The translations under genes were made by a program, and so were the position numbers. The notes below the pieces were generated by a model, which did not search any database, was not told the origin of the DNA, and worked only from the letters and a program-made list of their open reading frames with translations. From Pontibacter korlensis (GTDB lineage: Bacteria; Bacteroidota; Bacteroidia; Cytophagales; Hymenobacteraceae), in the NCBI RefSeq assembly GCF_000973725.1, contig NZ_CP009621.1:1772501-1836500 (forward strand): 64,000 bases of DNA, read 5' to 3'. Positions 20,072 through 29,020 of the stretch are shown in pieces. Positions within the stretch are counted from its first letter, which is position 1. Every line of letters begins with the position of its first letter.

Positions 20072-20557
20072 ATGGAAAAAACATTCACAAACTATGCTAA
20101 ATCACTGCTTGTGTGCCTGATGGTATTAGGTGGTTTAACTGTCGCCTGCGATGACGACGATGACATTGATATAGTTGATGAAGTAGAATTTGTTAATGTA
20201 GAGCTGCTTGGGGCTAATGAACGTCCGCCGGTTGAGTCGTCTGGCTCAGGAGAGATGGATGTGGTGTACAATGATGCCACTAACATGCTGACCTATACCA
20301 TTTCGTGGGAGTTGGGAAACCCTGACGATAACACGGTAGCCATGCACTTCCACGGTCCTGCGGATGTAAACTCTAGTGCGCCTCCTGTTATCGATATTAC
20401 AGGCTTTGACACCGACAACAGTGGAACCGTAACTGGTACTACCCGTGCGCTTACAGATGATGAGGAAGCGGACCTAAAAGCTGGCTTGTGGTACGTAAAC
20501 ATACACAGCGCTACCCATCCTAGCGGCGAGCTTCGAGGAAACCTAATTGAGGACTAA
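20072..20557 (+). CDS. CHRD-domain lipoprotein
   Basis: 161 residues with a lipoprotein signal ending LTVAC, then a run of five Asp. The rest is one CHRD domain: ELLGANERPPVESSGSG, the middle TYTISW...AMHFHGPA, and the end LWYVNIHSATHPSGELRG. CHRD domains were named from chordin and are common in bacterial exported proteins; their biochemical role in bacteria is unsettled. It is a single gene with its own terminator and a long AT-rich upstream region. Confidence 0.88.
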   Translation: MEKTFTNYAKSLLVCLMVLGGLTVACDDDDDIDIVDEVEFVNVELLGANERPPVESSGSGEMDVVYNDATNMLTYTISWELGNPDDNTVAMHFHGPADVNSSAPPVIDITGFDTDNSGTVTGTTRALTDDEEADLKAGLWYVNIHSATHPSGELRGNLIED

Positions 20558-20576
20558 CTTAAAGATGTAGAGCTAA

Positions 20577-20616
20577 GCTTTTGCTAGTCTGCTGTGGTGT
20601 TAGGACTAGCAAAAGC
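20577..20616 (+). terminator. terminator of the CHRD lipoprotein gene
   Basis: GCTTTTGCTAGTC (20577-20589) and GACTAGCAAAAGC (20604-20616) form a perfect 13-bp stem, followed by CTTTGGCTTT. Position and symmetry support a terminator although the T tract is short. Confidence 0.65.
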
Positions 20617-20673
20617 CTTTGGCTTTCCACCTCTTTCGACCGGTTTGCGCTTACGGTAATCACACCATTTTCC

Positions 20674-20681
20674 TAACTTTG
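20674..20681 (+). promoter_or_regulatory. -7 box for the GNAT acetyltransferase gene
   Basis: TAACTTTG is a perfect TAnnTTTG. A weak TTAC 19 nt upstream could serve as -33. Transcription would start near 20688, about 18 nt before the ATG at 20706. The frame's upstream start at 20619 lies before the promoter and is therefore unlikely. Confidence 0.6.
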
Positions 20682-20705
20682 CGCTGTTACAACTTACAGC
20701 GCATC

Positions 20706-21191
20706 ATGGCACAGCATTACAATACCCCTACCGCTATACAAATTGTCGATTTCAATCCTTTCTATGGCAAAGCCTTCTACGACCTGAACCACGAGTGGAT
20801 ATCCAAATACTTTGTGATGGAGGAGGCTGATAATAAGTCACTCAGTGATCCACAAGGCTATATCATTAACAAGGGAGGCTACATCTTGATGGCGCTTTTC
20901 AATGGAGAGCCTGTAGGTACCTGTGCGTTGATAAAAGATAGCGAAGGTGTTTTCGAATTAGCAAAGATGGCTGTGGCGCCCAAAATGCAAGGAATGAAGA
21001 TAGGCAAGATGTTGGGAGAGGCTGCCATAGACAGAGCCCGCCGCGCAGGTGCCTATAAAGTATACCTGGTGTCGAACCGCCGGCTGCATACGGCTTTGAG
21101 CCTGTATGAGCGTTTAGGTTTTGTGGAGGTTCCTATGCCACCAAGCATTTATGAGCGAGCGGACATTAAGATGGAGCTGGAGTTGAAATAA
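20706..21191 (+). CDS. GNAT-family N-acetyltransferase
   Basis: 161 residues from the ATG at 20706. The acetyl-CoA-binding region reads ELAKMAVAPKMQGMKIGKML, where the Q/R-x-x-G-x-G/A loop appears as QGMKIG. It is followed by AYKVYLVSNRRLHTALSLYERLGFVEVP, the usual end of the fold. GNAT enzymes acetylate amines or amino groups of very diverse substrates; none can be assigned here. The N-terminal part (FNPFYGKAFYDLNHEWI) is typical of a MarR-free stand-alone GNAT subgroup. Confidence 0.88.
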   Translation: MAQHYNTPTAIQIVDFNPFYGKAFYDLNHEWISKYFVMEEADNKSLSDPQGYIINKGGYILMALFNGEPVGTCALIKDSEGVFELAKMAVAPKMQGMKIGKMLGEAAIDRARRAGAYKVYLVSNRRLHTALSLYERLGFVEVPMPPSIYERADIKMELELK

Positions 21192-21279
21192 GAAAGCGAT
21201 GCCTTACATAGCTCTTGCTCTATCTAATTTGAATTAGGCTATTTTCTCTAACTACATATTCACGACTTTACTTCCCACT

Positions 21280-21440
21280 CGTTTCATAGTGAGCTTTGGA
21301 GCGCTCAAGGCCGCGGGGCCTCATCCTCGGGCATCGCGCTGTGTTCCCTCCTGCGCCAGGGCGCTGCCGCATGCTCGTCACCGGATTTCACAAGGCGCTC
21401 AGCCCAAGGACTGGGACCAGGTTCCATAGCCACTGCCTTT
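21280..21440. repeat. GC-rich intergenic block with short inverted repeats
   Basis: About 160 nt much richer in G and C than its neighbours, containing GAGCGCTC, AGGCC-GCGG-GGCCT and several GGCGC/GCGCC pairs. It has no credible open frame and directly precedes a transposase remnant. It looks like a dispersed intergenic element or a piece of an old mobile insertion; a second copy is not visible in this window, so 'repeat' is inference. Confidence 0.4.
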
Positions 21441-21471
21441 GCTAATTCCCCTTTAAAGGGAGTATAGGAGG

Positions 21472-21777
21472 ATGTTTATCGTTTCCGAACAGATTCCCCT
21501 CCTCGGCGGCAGGGCCGGTTACTACATCTGCAGCCTCAAAGAGGCGGACGCGGCCACGCTGGCAGGGGGCATTGGGAACCGGGTACACTGGGAGAAGGAC
21601 ATGACCCTGGGGGAGGATGGCAACGGCATCAGCAAGGGACAGGCGCCAGAGAACCTCTCGCTATGGAAGAGCGTGGCTCTGAACATCGTTCGCAAAAGCG
21701 GGTTCCGCTCCATGAAAGAGGCCATCATGGCCTTTGCAAATAGAATTAACGCAATGGCTAAATTAATTAGAACTTAA
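21472..21777 (+). pseudogene. ISAs1-type transposase C-terminal remnant
   Basis: A 101-residue frame matching the end of ISAs1-family DDE transposases: YYICSL...DAATLA, then RVHWEKDMTLGED (the family's LHWxLDVxFxED, bearing the last catalytic Glu), then APENLSLWKSVALNIVRK (family AENxAxLRxIALNLL). The N-terminal two thirds with the first catalytic Asp residues are missing. The usual HWxIEN segment before the HW motif is reduced to GIGN, suggesting an internal deletion as well. It cannot encode an active transposase. The apparent start region (about 21486-21510) is probably flanking DNA rather than transposase sequence. Confidence 0.7.
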
Positions 21778-21865
21778 CAGCCCTGCCTTCAAAGGGGTTA
21801 GGGGTGGGTTCACCAGAATAGCCTTATCAACAGAGCTTATACTTGGGGATGAGACTATTTAAGCT

Positions 21866-24340
21866 CTAAAAATCATCCTCATCTCCGCCACCCTCCTGAC
21901 CATCTTGATTTCTGCGGCGGTTGCGGTTGTTATCGTCGCTGTTGAGACGGTAGGTAAAGCCCAAGTAAATAATACGGCTCTGGCGGCGGTTCTCGATCTC
22001 TGATCTGAACTCGGGTCCATAACTCAGGAAGTTGAATTGGCGGGTGTTAAACAGGTCAGATATGCGCAGGGAGACTGTACCATTCTTCTTCAGGATATCT
22101 TTCTTCATGCCTAAGTCTGCGCTGAACATCTCCTCCATTTGCCCTTGTATATCATTTCTGGGAGCGCGGTAAAAGCCGGAAAGCTGTATATCCAGGTCCT
22201 TCCAAACGGTCATGTTAGAGTTGAGCTTGGAGTTCCAGCTGAACTGTGCGCTGCTAAGCTCCGTGTCGCCTTGGGTGGTGCTGAGCTCTGTTCTGAAGCC
22301 CGACCAGCTGGCATTTAATCTCCACCAAGTGGTGATGGGATAATTAGCTCCAAATTCAAAACCATAGGATGTGTTATCTGATAAGTTGATAAAGGTTGTC
22401 TGTGTGCCCGGTTCTTCCACGCCGTTAACAGCAATAGTGGTTGGCATACGGAAACGCTCGATCTCATCAGTTGTATGGCGATAAAACATAGTAGCGTTAA
22501 AAGAGGCCTGGCCCCAGTAGCGGAGGTAACCTAACTCCAGCGAGTTTACAAACTCCGGATTCAGGTTCGGGTTACCGAAGTATAGGTTATACCTGTCAGA
22601 GCGGTCCACGAAAGGGTTCAGGAAGCGGCTGCGTGGCCTGTTTATACGGCGGCTGTAGCTGAACTGCACTTTGTTGTCCTCATTAAAATCGTTGGTAATA
22701 AAGAGCGTAGGGAAGAGGCTGAAGTAGTTGTTGTTGAAAACTTCGTTGGAGGTGCGCTGGTCCGACTTGGTTAGTGTCTGTTCGGCACGTACGCCCACCT
22801 GGTAAGTTATACTTTTAAACTTGTTACTGTAGTTGGTATAAAGGGAGTATACATGCTGATCATACACAAAGTGGTTGCTTTGGTCAACATTATATTCCAT
22901 TGCTCCTGTCTCACTATTCATGTTAAAGAAACGGGAGTCTTCGTCCAGGCGCTCAAAGGAAGTTCTGAAGCCAGACTCTAGCCGACTGTTCTCTGAGAAT
23001 GGGTGTACATAATCGACCTTTGTTACAAATTCATAGTTTTCATCATCTACCAACGTTTCCTGTATTTCTGTCAGTGTTTCGATGCCTGTTCTTCTTTCTT
23101 CAAATAAAGCTACTTCATCATCTGCATTGGCATTATAAATTACATCTGCCGTTAGTTCCTGGCCTTTGCGATCGAAGGTCTGGCGGTAGCCCAGTGTTAA
23201 GTCGAGAGCTCTCTCATCTTCTACCTCATTGGTGTTTCGGGTGCTGGTACTTTGCAGCATGCGGTCTTCGTCCAAAAAGCGGTAAAAGATGTCATTAGAG
23301 CCTTCATCCTGGCCAAAGCGGTATAGCGCTGAGGCGGATAAAGTGTGTTTTGGAGTGAGGTAGTAATCTGCCCCAAGACGAAAGTTATGAGAGATATCTG
23401 TGCTGTTGCGCTCGCCCTCCTGCAGGCGGTAACTGGTGCTGTCGATCTGTCCGGCATCGTTCAGGTAATAATTAGTGGTGTTATTTCTTTGGGTGCCGGG
23501 GCGGGTGCGTTGTCTAAAATCATAGCCGCCGTTTAACGACCACTTGTTGTAGCGGTAGTTCAGGTTGAGTGCGGTATTGTAGTTATCGTACGTGCCGGCG
23601 GTGATGGAGGCCGAGCCGTTAAAGCCAGGTTTCTTCTCCTTCTTCAACACCAAATTAATGATGCCTGATGTACCCTCCGGGTTATACTTGGAAGAGGGGT
23701 TGGTGATCAACTCAATGCTCTCGATCATATTGGCTGGTATCTGGTCCAGCGGTATCTCAGAAAGCGCCGAGCGCTTGCCGTCTATGAGTATGGTTACATT
23801 AGAGCTGCCGCGCATATTTACGTTGCCATCAATATCTACGTCTACTGAGGGCAGGTTCTGCATTACTTCGGCTACAGTACCACTTTGTGCGTTCAGGTCC
23901 TGGCTTACATTTACTACACGCTTGTCCAGTTCGTAGTCTACAATTTGCTGCTGTGCCACTACTTCTACCTCGCCTAATTGGGTGGCAGAGGCGCTCATGG
24001 TAATGTTACCCAATGCTACCTGTGGCTTTTCAGGGGTGACGCTGATGCCGGAAACATACTTAGTTGGATAACCCACCATGGAAGCTCGCAGGACGTAGCG
24101 GCCTGCGGGTATGCGCTCAAGTATAAAAACGCCTTCTATATCAGTAGTGGCGCCAGTCACCAGACTGGAATCGGGAGCAGAAAGGAGCACCACGTTTGCA
24201 AAGCCTATTGGCTTGCTGGTGCCGGCCTCCAACAGTGTCCCGCTGACCCTGCCACTACCGGACTGGCTTTGTGCAGAAAGTGCTAGTGGGGTAAGTATAA
24301 GCAGGAAGAAAAGTATAAACTGCAAGTAAGTCTTCATCAT
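21866..24340 (-). CDS. TonB-dependent receptor, outer-membrane beta-barrel family
   Basis: 824 residues from the ATG at 24340, which begins the signal peptide MMKTYLQFILFFLL...LALSAQ; the frame continues 13 codons upstream without signal features. A carboxypeptidase-regulatory-like beta-sandwich domain (about 30-110, GTLLEAGTSKPIGFANVVLL) is followed by a plug domain (about 150-240 with NMRGSSNVTILIDGKRSALS and NPSSKYNPEGTSGIINLVLKK), then a barrel. The C-terminus ends in a charged Asn/Arg/Glu/Asp tail instead of a plain aromatic strand. No SusD partner is adjacent, so it belongs to the solitary receptor type. Substrate unknown. Confidence 0.88.
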   Translation of the reverse strand: MMKTYLQFILFFLLILTPLALSAQSQSGSGRVSGTLLEAGTSKPIGFANVVLLSAPDSSLVTGATTDIEGVFILERIPAGRYVLRASMVGYPTKYVSGISVTPEKPQVALGNITMSASATQLGEVEVVAQQQIVDYELDKRVVNVSQDLNAQSGTVAEVMQNLPSVDVDIDGNVNMRGSSNVTILIDGKRSALSEIPLDQIPANMIESIELITNPSSKYNPEGTSGIINLVLKKEKKPGFNGSASITAGTYDNYNTALNLNYRYNKWSLNGGYDFRQRTRPGTQRNNTTNYYLNDAGQIDSTSYRLQEGERNSTDISHNFRLGADYYLTPKHTLSASALYRFGQDEGSNDIFYRFLDEDRMLQSTSTRNTNEVEDERALDLTLGYRQTFDRKGQELTADVIYNANADDEVALFEERRTGIETLTEIQETLVDDENYEFVTKVDYVHPFSENSRLESGFRTSFERLDEDSRFFNMNSETGAMEYNVDQSNHFVYDQHVYSLYTNYSNKFKSITYQVGVRAEQTLTKSDQRTSNEVFNNNYFSLFPTLFITNDFNEDNKVQFSYSRRINRPRSRFLNPFVDRSDRYNLYFGNPNLNPEFVNSLELGYLRYWGQASFNATMFYRHTTDEIERFRMPTTIAVNGVEEPGTQTTFINLSDNTSYGFEFGANYPITTWWRLNASWSGFRTELSTTQGDTELSSAQFSWNSKLNSNMTVWKDLDIQLSGFYRAPRNDIQGQMEEMFSADLGMKKDILKKNGTVSLRISDLFNTRQFNFLSYGPEFRSEIENRRQSRIIYLGFTYRLNSDDNNRNRRRNQDGQEGGGDEDDF

Positions 24341-24568
24341 AGTTCTGTTAGAGTCAATTAGCAAAAGGCTGTTAGCCAAGCACGGGTGCAGTGCATAGCT
24401 ACTACTAGTGCGACAAAAGATAGGGGCGAAGGTTTAATCTCTGCGCAAAATTTTAGCGGATTTAACTTAAGTTTTGCCTTACAGTAATCCCGCCTTAGCT
24501 TTTTGGTGAGGGCGCAAAAAGAAGCACCAGCCAGTGCCAGTGCTCCAGTATGTATTGTGTACGATGAT

Positions 24569-25108
24569 TTATACTTGCTGTGACAGCGTTTTGCTCAGAA
24601 AATCCCACACCACCACGCCGGTAGCCACGGATATGTTGAGCGAATGTTTAGTGCCAAACTGCGGAATTTCGAGTACAAAGTCAGACTCGTTAATCACCTC
24701 CTGCTCCACCCCGAAAACTTCGTTGCCAAGCACCAGCGCATACTTCTGCCCCGGCTCTGGTGCAAACTCATTCAGCATTATACTTCGCTCTGCCTGCTCC
24801 ACCGAACCCACGTGGTAACCCTGCGCCTTCAGTTCCTGCACCAGTGCAAGCGTTTCCGGCACATGTTCCCACTCTACAGACTCAGTTGCACCCAATGCTG
24901 TCTTTTCGATATCGCGGTGCGGCGGTTTACCGGTAATGCCGCACAGATATACTTTTTCGGCCATAAAGGCATCGGCGGTGCGGAAAACAGAACCCACGTT
25001 ATTGAGGCTACGCACATTGTCGAGCACCAAGACTAACGGTATTTTTTTCTTATTTTTGAATTCTTCAACCGAGTCACGGTTGAGGTCGTCCATCGAAAGT
25101 TTACGCAT
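24569..25108 (-). CDS. SpoU/TrmH-family RNA 2'-O-methyltransferase
   Basis: A 179-residue SPOUT methyltransferase. The three family motifs are present: NNVGSVFRTADAF (motif 1), ALVLGNEVFGVEQEV (motif 2) and LEIPQFGTKHSLNISVATGVVVW (motif 3, forming the AdoMet-binding knot). It lacks the N-terminal RNA-binding extension seen in RlmB. It probably methylates a ribose in tRNA or rRNA; the exact nucleotide cannot be read. It is divergent from mutS across a 393-nt gap. A GACCTTTG at 25165-25172 (minus) is a one-mismatch -7 box candidate. Confidence 0.88.
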   Translation of the reverse strand: MRKLSMDDLNRDSVEEFKNKKKIPLVLVLDNVRSLNNVGSVFRTADAFMAEKVYLCGITGKPPHRDIEKTALGATESVEWEHVPETLALVQELKAQGYHVGSVEQAERSIMLNEFAPEPGQKYALVLGNEVFGVEQEVINESDFVLEIPQFGTKHSLNISVATGVVVWDFLSKTLSQQV

Positions 25109-25333
25109 GATTTTTAGACGCTAGACTTTAGACATAAGACACAAGACCTTTTGCCCCAGCGCTGCTGCAAAGGTCAGGCGGTTTTGGGCAAAAGTCAAAC
25201 CAGGGCTGAAATGTTAGACCTCCGAACGGTTATGACAAAAATTCGGACCAAGGGAGGAAGCGGTTGCTATGTGCATCAATGACGATTTTTTGTTTGAGCG
25301 TTCAGCGAGTTCATAATCGTTTTGATTCTTTTG

Positions 25334-25363
25334 CTTCCTTTTCTCATCAAGGAGAAAAGGAAG
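25334..25363. repeat. inverted repeat in the trmH-like/mutS intergenic region
   Basis: CTTCCTTTTCTC (25334-25345) and GAGAAAAGGAAG (25352-25363) are perfectly complementary around a 6-nt loop. No T run follows and no gene ends here, so it is not an ordinary terminator. The rest of the 25109-25501 gap shows two AAGTATA heptamers (25456, 25488) just before mutS and no coding frame that I trust. Confidence 0.5.
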
Positions 25364-25501
25364 GTCTAGCCGGCGAGGCGAGAAGCTGGCAAACAGTTGT
25401 AAGCTTTTGTTGTAACAAGTACATGTTGCGCAGAAGCAAATTTAAAATTCTCAGAAAGTATAATTCGTGATGCAACAGCATTTGCCAAAGTATAAAACAG
25501 T

Positions 25502-28135
25502 ATGAAAGGAGGAGATAAAGGCACAGTAACGCCACTGATGAAGCAATACAACGCCATAAAGGCGAAGCATCCAGGGGCGCTGCTGCTGTTTAGGGTAGGG
25601 GACTTTTACGAAACCTTTGGCGAAGACGCCATTAAGGCAAGTAAAATTCTGGACATCGTACTGACAAAACGTGGAAACGGTTCGGCCTCTGAAACGGCGC
25701 TGGCTGGTTTTCCGCATCACTCTCTTGATACCTACCTGCCTAAGCTGGTACGTGCCGGCGAGCGCGTAGCCATCTGCGATCAGCTCGAAGACCCGAAAAC
25801 AGTGAAGGGTATTGTGAAGCGCGGTGTAACGGAATTGGTAACGCCGGGCGTGTCATTCAACGATCAGGTGCTGGAGAAGCGTAGCAACAACTACCTGGCT
25901 GCCGTGCACTTTGGCAAGACCGAGACGGGCATCTCTTTTCTGGATGTCTCCACAGGGGAGTTTATCACGGCTCAGGGCGATAAAAACTATATTGGGAAGC
26001 TACTGCAGAGCCTTGCTCCGGCGGAGGTGCTGTTCTGCAAGCGCGAGAAAGAGACCTTTACCGAGCGTTACGGTCCAGACTTCCGTTATTATGCGCTGGA
26101 AGAGTGGGTGTTCAATTACGATTTTGCCTACGAGTCTCTGACGCGGCAGTTTAGCACTGCTTCACTAAAAGGCTTTGGCATTGAGGGGATGAAAGAAGCC
26201 ATCATCTCAGCCGGAGCTATATTGCATTACCTGTCCGAGACGCAGCACAACGAGATCAGCCACATCGCCACTATTTCCCGTTTGGAGGAGGACAAGTATG
26301 TATGGTTAGATCGCTTTACGGTGCGCAACCTGGAGCTGGTATACCCGCAACATCCGGAAGGCGTGCCACTTATACAGGTGCTGGACCAGACTGTTACTCC
26401 TATGGGTGCCCGCTTGTTGAAGAAGTGGGTAGTATTACCGCTAAAAGATGTCGTTCAGATTCGCCGCCGCCTCGATACAGTGGAAGCCTTAACACAGCAC
26501 CGCGAACTGCTGGATGAGCTGGTAGTACACCTGAAGCAGATTAACGACCTGGAGCGCCTTATTTCGAAGGTGGCTGTGCGCCGTGTGAACCCGCGCGAGT
26601 TGGTACAGCTGGCCAAGGCACTCGAGGCTATACTCCCTATCAAAAAGCTACTTGCTGCCAGCGGCATACCTGCGCTGGTAAAGCTTGCTAATCAGTTGGC
26701 GCCCTGTGATGGGTTGCGGGAGGAAATCCGTAGCATCCTAAAACTGGAGCCGCCGATGCTCACCAACCAAGGCAATATGATTAATGAGGGGGTGAACGAG
26801 GAACTGGACGAGCTGCGCGCCATCGCCTTCTCGGGCAAGGACTACCTGGCACAGGTGCAGCAGCGCGAGATTAAGAGCACGGGCATCAGCTCCCTTAAAA
26901 TCGCCTACAACAAGGTGTTTGGCTATTACCTGGAGGTAAGCAACGCGCACAAAGATAAAGTGCCGACTTCCTGGATACGTAAACAGACGCTGGTGAATGC
27001 CGAGCGCTATATCACGGAAGAGCTGAAGACTTACGAGGAGAAGATACTGAACGCAGAGGAGCGCATTTATGCTATAGAGTACAGCCTGTTTAATGAGCTG
27101 GTGCTGCAGGCAATGGATTATGTGGCGCAGGTACAACAGAACTCTAAGGTGATTGGGGTAATTGACTGCCTGAGCGCTTTTTCAGGCATTGCCCTGAGCA
27201 GCAACTATGTGAAGCCAGAAGTAAGCGACGGCCATGTACTTGACATTAAGAAAGGGCGCCACCCAGTTATTGAAAAACAGCTGCCGCTAGGTGAGACTTA
27301 TGTACCGAACGATATCTTTTTGGATAACGAGGAACAGCAGGTAATTATCATTACAGGTCCAAACATGGCCGGTAAGAGCGCGCTGCTGCGCCAGACGGCT
27401 CTGATCGTGCTGATGGCCCAGATTGGTTGCTTTGTGCCCGCAGAGGCTGCTAAAATCGGTATCATTGATAAGGTCTTTACCCGTGTGGGAGCTTCAGATA
27501 ATTTATCGAGAGGGGAGTCTACGTTTATGGTGGAGATGACCGAGACGGCCAGCATCTTGAATAACCTCTCGGACCGCAGCCTGGTGCTGATGGATGAGAT
27601 CGGCCGAGGTACCAGTACCTACGACGGTATTTCCATAGCCTGGGCCATTGTGGAGCACCTGCACAACCACCCGAAGTTTAAAGCTAAAACACTTTTCGCT
27701 ACGCACTACCACGAGCTGAACCAACTGGCTGAGGAGCTACCGCGCGTGAAGAACTTTAATGTATCGGTGCGTGAGGCGGGCGGAAAGATCCTGTTCATGC
27801 GCAAACTGGTGCCAGGCGGCAGCGAGCACAGCTTTGGTATACATGTGGCTCAGATGGCAGGTATGCCGAATAACGTGGTGCTACGTGCCGATGAGATCAT
27901 GCATCACCTAGAGAAGGAGAAAGTATCAGAGCAGGCGCCGCAACAGAAGATGAAGACAGCGCCAAAGAACAACTACCAGCTCAGCATGTTTGAGCTGCAC
28001 GACCCACAGCTGGAGCGTGTAAAAGAGCTGATGGGGCAGCTGGACATAAATACCATTACCCCGGTAGAGGCATTGCTAAAGTTAAACGAATTGAAGCTTC
28101 TGCTGCAGGATAAGCAAAAAGCTGGGATGCGTTAA
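25502..28135 (+). CDS. mutS: DNA mismatch repair protein MutS
   Basis: 877 residues, the usual MutS size. The mismatch-reading FxE motif is at F35-Y-E37 in RVGDFYETFGEDA. The clamp and lever domains occupy the middle. The C-terminal ATPase carries Walker A GPNMAGKSALLRQ near residue 619, DNLSRGESTFMVEM, and Walker B LVLMDEIGRGTSTYDG near 695, followed by ATHYHEL. It recognises mispairs and recruits MutL, which is not in the window. The ATG at 25502 lies 8 nt after an AAGTATA heptamer. The gene appears to be transcribed alone. Confidence 0.97.
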   Translation: MKGGDKGTVTPLMKQYNAIKAKHPGALLLFRVGDFYETFGEDAIKASKILDIVLTKRGNGSASETALAGFPHHSLDTYLPKLVRAGERVAICDQLEDPKTVKGIVKRGVTELVTPGVSFNDQVLEKRSNNYLAAVHFGKTETGISFLDVSTGEFITAQGDKNYIGKLLQSLAPAEVLFCKREKETFTERYGPDFRYYALEEWVFNYDFAYESLTRQFSTASLKGFGIEGMKEAIISAGAILHYLSETQHNEISHIATISRLEEDKYVWLDRFTVRNLELVYPQHPEGVPLIQVLDQTVTPMGARLLKKWVVLPLKDVVQIRRRLDTVEALTQHRELLDELVVHLKQINDLERLISKVAVRRVNPRELVQLAKALEAILPIKKLLAASGIPALVKLANQLAPCDGLREEIRSILKLEPPMLTNQGNMINEGVNEELDELRAIAFSGKDYLAQVQQREIKSTGISSLKIAYNKVFGYYLEVSNAHKDKVPTSWIRKQTLVNAERYITEELKTYEEKILNAEERIYAIEYSLFNELVLQAMDYVAQVQQNSKVIGVIDCLSAFSGIALSSNYVKPEVSDGHVLDIKKGRHPVIEKQLPLGETYVPNDIFLDNEEQQVIIITGPNMAGKSALLRQTALIVLMAQIGCFVPAEAAKIGIIDKVFTRVGASDNLSRGESTFMVEMTETASILNNLSDRSLVLMDEIGRGTSTYDGISIAWAIVEHLHNHPKFKAKTLFATHYHELNQLAEELPRVKNFNVSVREAGGKILFMRKLVPGGSEHSFGIHVAQMAGMPNNVVLRADEIMHHLEKEKVSEQAPQQKMKTAPKNNYQLSMFELHDPQLERVKELMGQLDINTITPVEALLKLNELKLLLQDKQKAGMR

Positions 28136-28149
28136 TACTGGCAGAGCTG

Positions 28150-28177
28150 TAAGAGCATATGCTTTCTGGTGCTCTTA
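28150..28177 (+). terminator. weak hairpin after mutS
   Basis: TAAGAGCA (28150-28157) and TGCTCTTA (28170-28177) form an 8-bp stem 14 nt past the mutS stop, with only a modest T-rich sequence after it. The rest of 28178-28377 shows nothing recognisable apart from one AAGTATA at 28217. Confidence 0.4.
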
Positions 28178-28377
28178 TGGCTTTATATCCTTTCTGCTGC
28201 TGATTGGCGTATTTTTTAAGTATAAAACTGCTTGTTTTCCGGCGTGGGATGCCTAAATTTACAGATAGAAGCACGTACAGCGGCTGGCTGCGCGAAGAAG
28301 TTGAAAAAGATTTGAAAATTTTCTACCTGATTATCAGTGTGGAAGCATGTTGAGGTTGATTTTTTTTACAGCGCCTA

Positions 28378-28407
28378 TTGACATCTCAGATTTTGTCTAT
28401 ATCTTTG
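28378..28407 (+). promoter_or_regulatory. tRNA-Gly promoter
   Basis: TTGACA begins at 28378 and TATCTTTG spans 28400-28407, with 19 nt between TTG and the -7 box. This is a full Bacteroidota promoter, with predicted start near 28414, about 32 nt before the tRNA-Gly gene. Confidence 0.75.
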
Positions 28408-28445
28408 CATCACTAAATCACTACGGCGGTTTAGAAAACAAAAAA

Positions 28446-28518
28446 GCGGGAGTAGCTCAGTTGGTAGAGCGCGACCTTGCCAAGGTCGAGGCCGCGGGTT
28501 CGAATCCCGTCTCCCGCT
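28446..28518 (+). tRNA. tRNA-Gly (anticodon GCC)
   Basis: 73 nt folding as a cloverleaf. Acceptor strands are GCGGGAG and CTCCCGC, the D arm is GCTCAGTTGGTAGAGC, the anticodon loop TTGCCAA has GCC at 28479-28481, and the T arm is GCGGGTTCGAATCCCGT. The 3' CCA is not encoded. Confidence 0.97.
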
Positions 28519-28535
28519 CTCGAAAAGCAAGACAA

Positions 28536-28567
28536 AAGACGTTGTGATAAGCAACGTCTTTGTTTTT
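28536..28567 (+). terminator. terminator between tRNA-Gly and tRNA-Leu
   Basis: AAAGACGTTG...CAACGTCTTT followed by GTTTTTT, 17 nt after tRNA-Gly. It suggests that the two tRNA genes are not simply co-transcribed, although no separate promoter for tRNA-Leu is obvious in the short gap. Confidence 0.75.
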
Positions 28568-28600
28568 TAAAGCCACTACTTCGGGAATAGCCCGGAGGTT

Positions 28601-28684
28601 GCCGGGATGGTGGAATTGGTAGACACGCAAGACTTAAAATCTTGTGGCCGCAAGGCCGTGCGGGTTCGATTCCCGCTCCTGGTA
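28601..28684 (+). tRNA. tRNA-Leu (anticodon TAA)
   Basis: 84 nt with the long variable arm expected of tRNA-Leu. Acceptor strands GCCGGGA and TCCTGGT pair with two G-T wobbles. The anticodon loop is CTTAAAA with TAA at 28635-28637, the variable arm is GTGGCCGCAAGGCCGT, and the T arm is GCGGGTTCGATTCCCGC. No CCA is encoded. Confidence 0.96.
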
Positions 28685-28716
28685 CTCAAGTTACTATATC
28701 TGCTAAAGCAGATATA

Positions 28717-28758
28717 CTGAAAAACCCGCTTAAACGATGTTTTAAGCGGGTTTTTCAG
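28717..28758 (+). terminator. terminator after tRNA-Leu
   Basis: CTGAAAAACCCGCTTAAA...TTTAAGCGGGTTTTTCAG, a long stem with a T run. A smaller hairpin, ATATCTGC-TAAA-GCAGATAT at 28696-28715, precedes it. From here to 29020 no gene is visible. Confidence 0.85.
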
Positions 28759-29020
28759 TATATAGACCTTCCTGAATATATCTCGCTTTTTCCCTTGTTT
28801 TGATGTCTCCGTTACTGGCTCGGCTGAACAATCAAAAGAGATCAGAGTCTCCAAAAAGATTAACTGCAACTCCATACAAGCGACTATAAGTCAAACAGTA
28901 GTCACTATCCCACATTCTATTTTGAAAAACTGAATTTACATTGGTTTTATTCTACAGCTACGGGAACAGTCATGCTATAAATTATCTCAGGGTTTAGCGA
29001 TAAATTAATGTATAGATTTG

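Noticed and set aside
24341..24379. Thirteen-codon N-terminal extension of the TonB receptor
   Set aside because: The signal peptide starts at the Met-Met-Lys coded from 24340; the extension has no export features.
25264..25470. 68-codon frame in the trmH-like/mutS gap
   Set aside because: It crosses the inverted repeat and has no protein-like composition.
28347..28547. Open frame containing GVAQLVER...AGSNPVSRSRK across the tRNA-Gly
   Set aside because: This is the well-known false protein obtained by translating a tRNA gene; the cloverleaf is clear.
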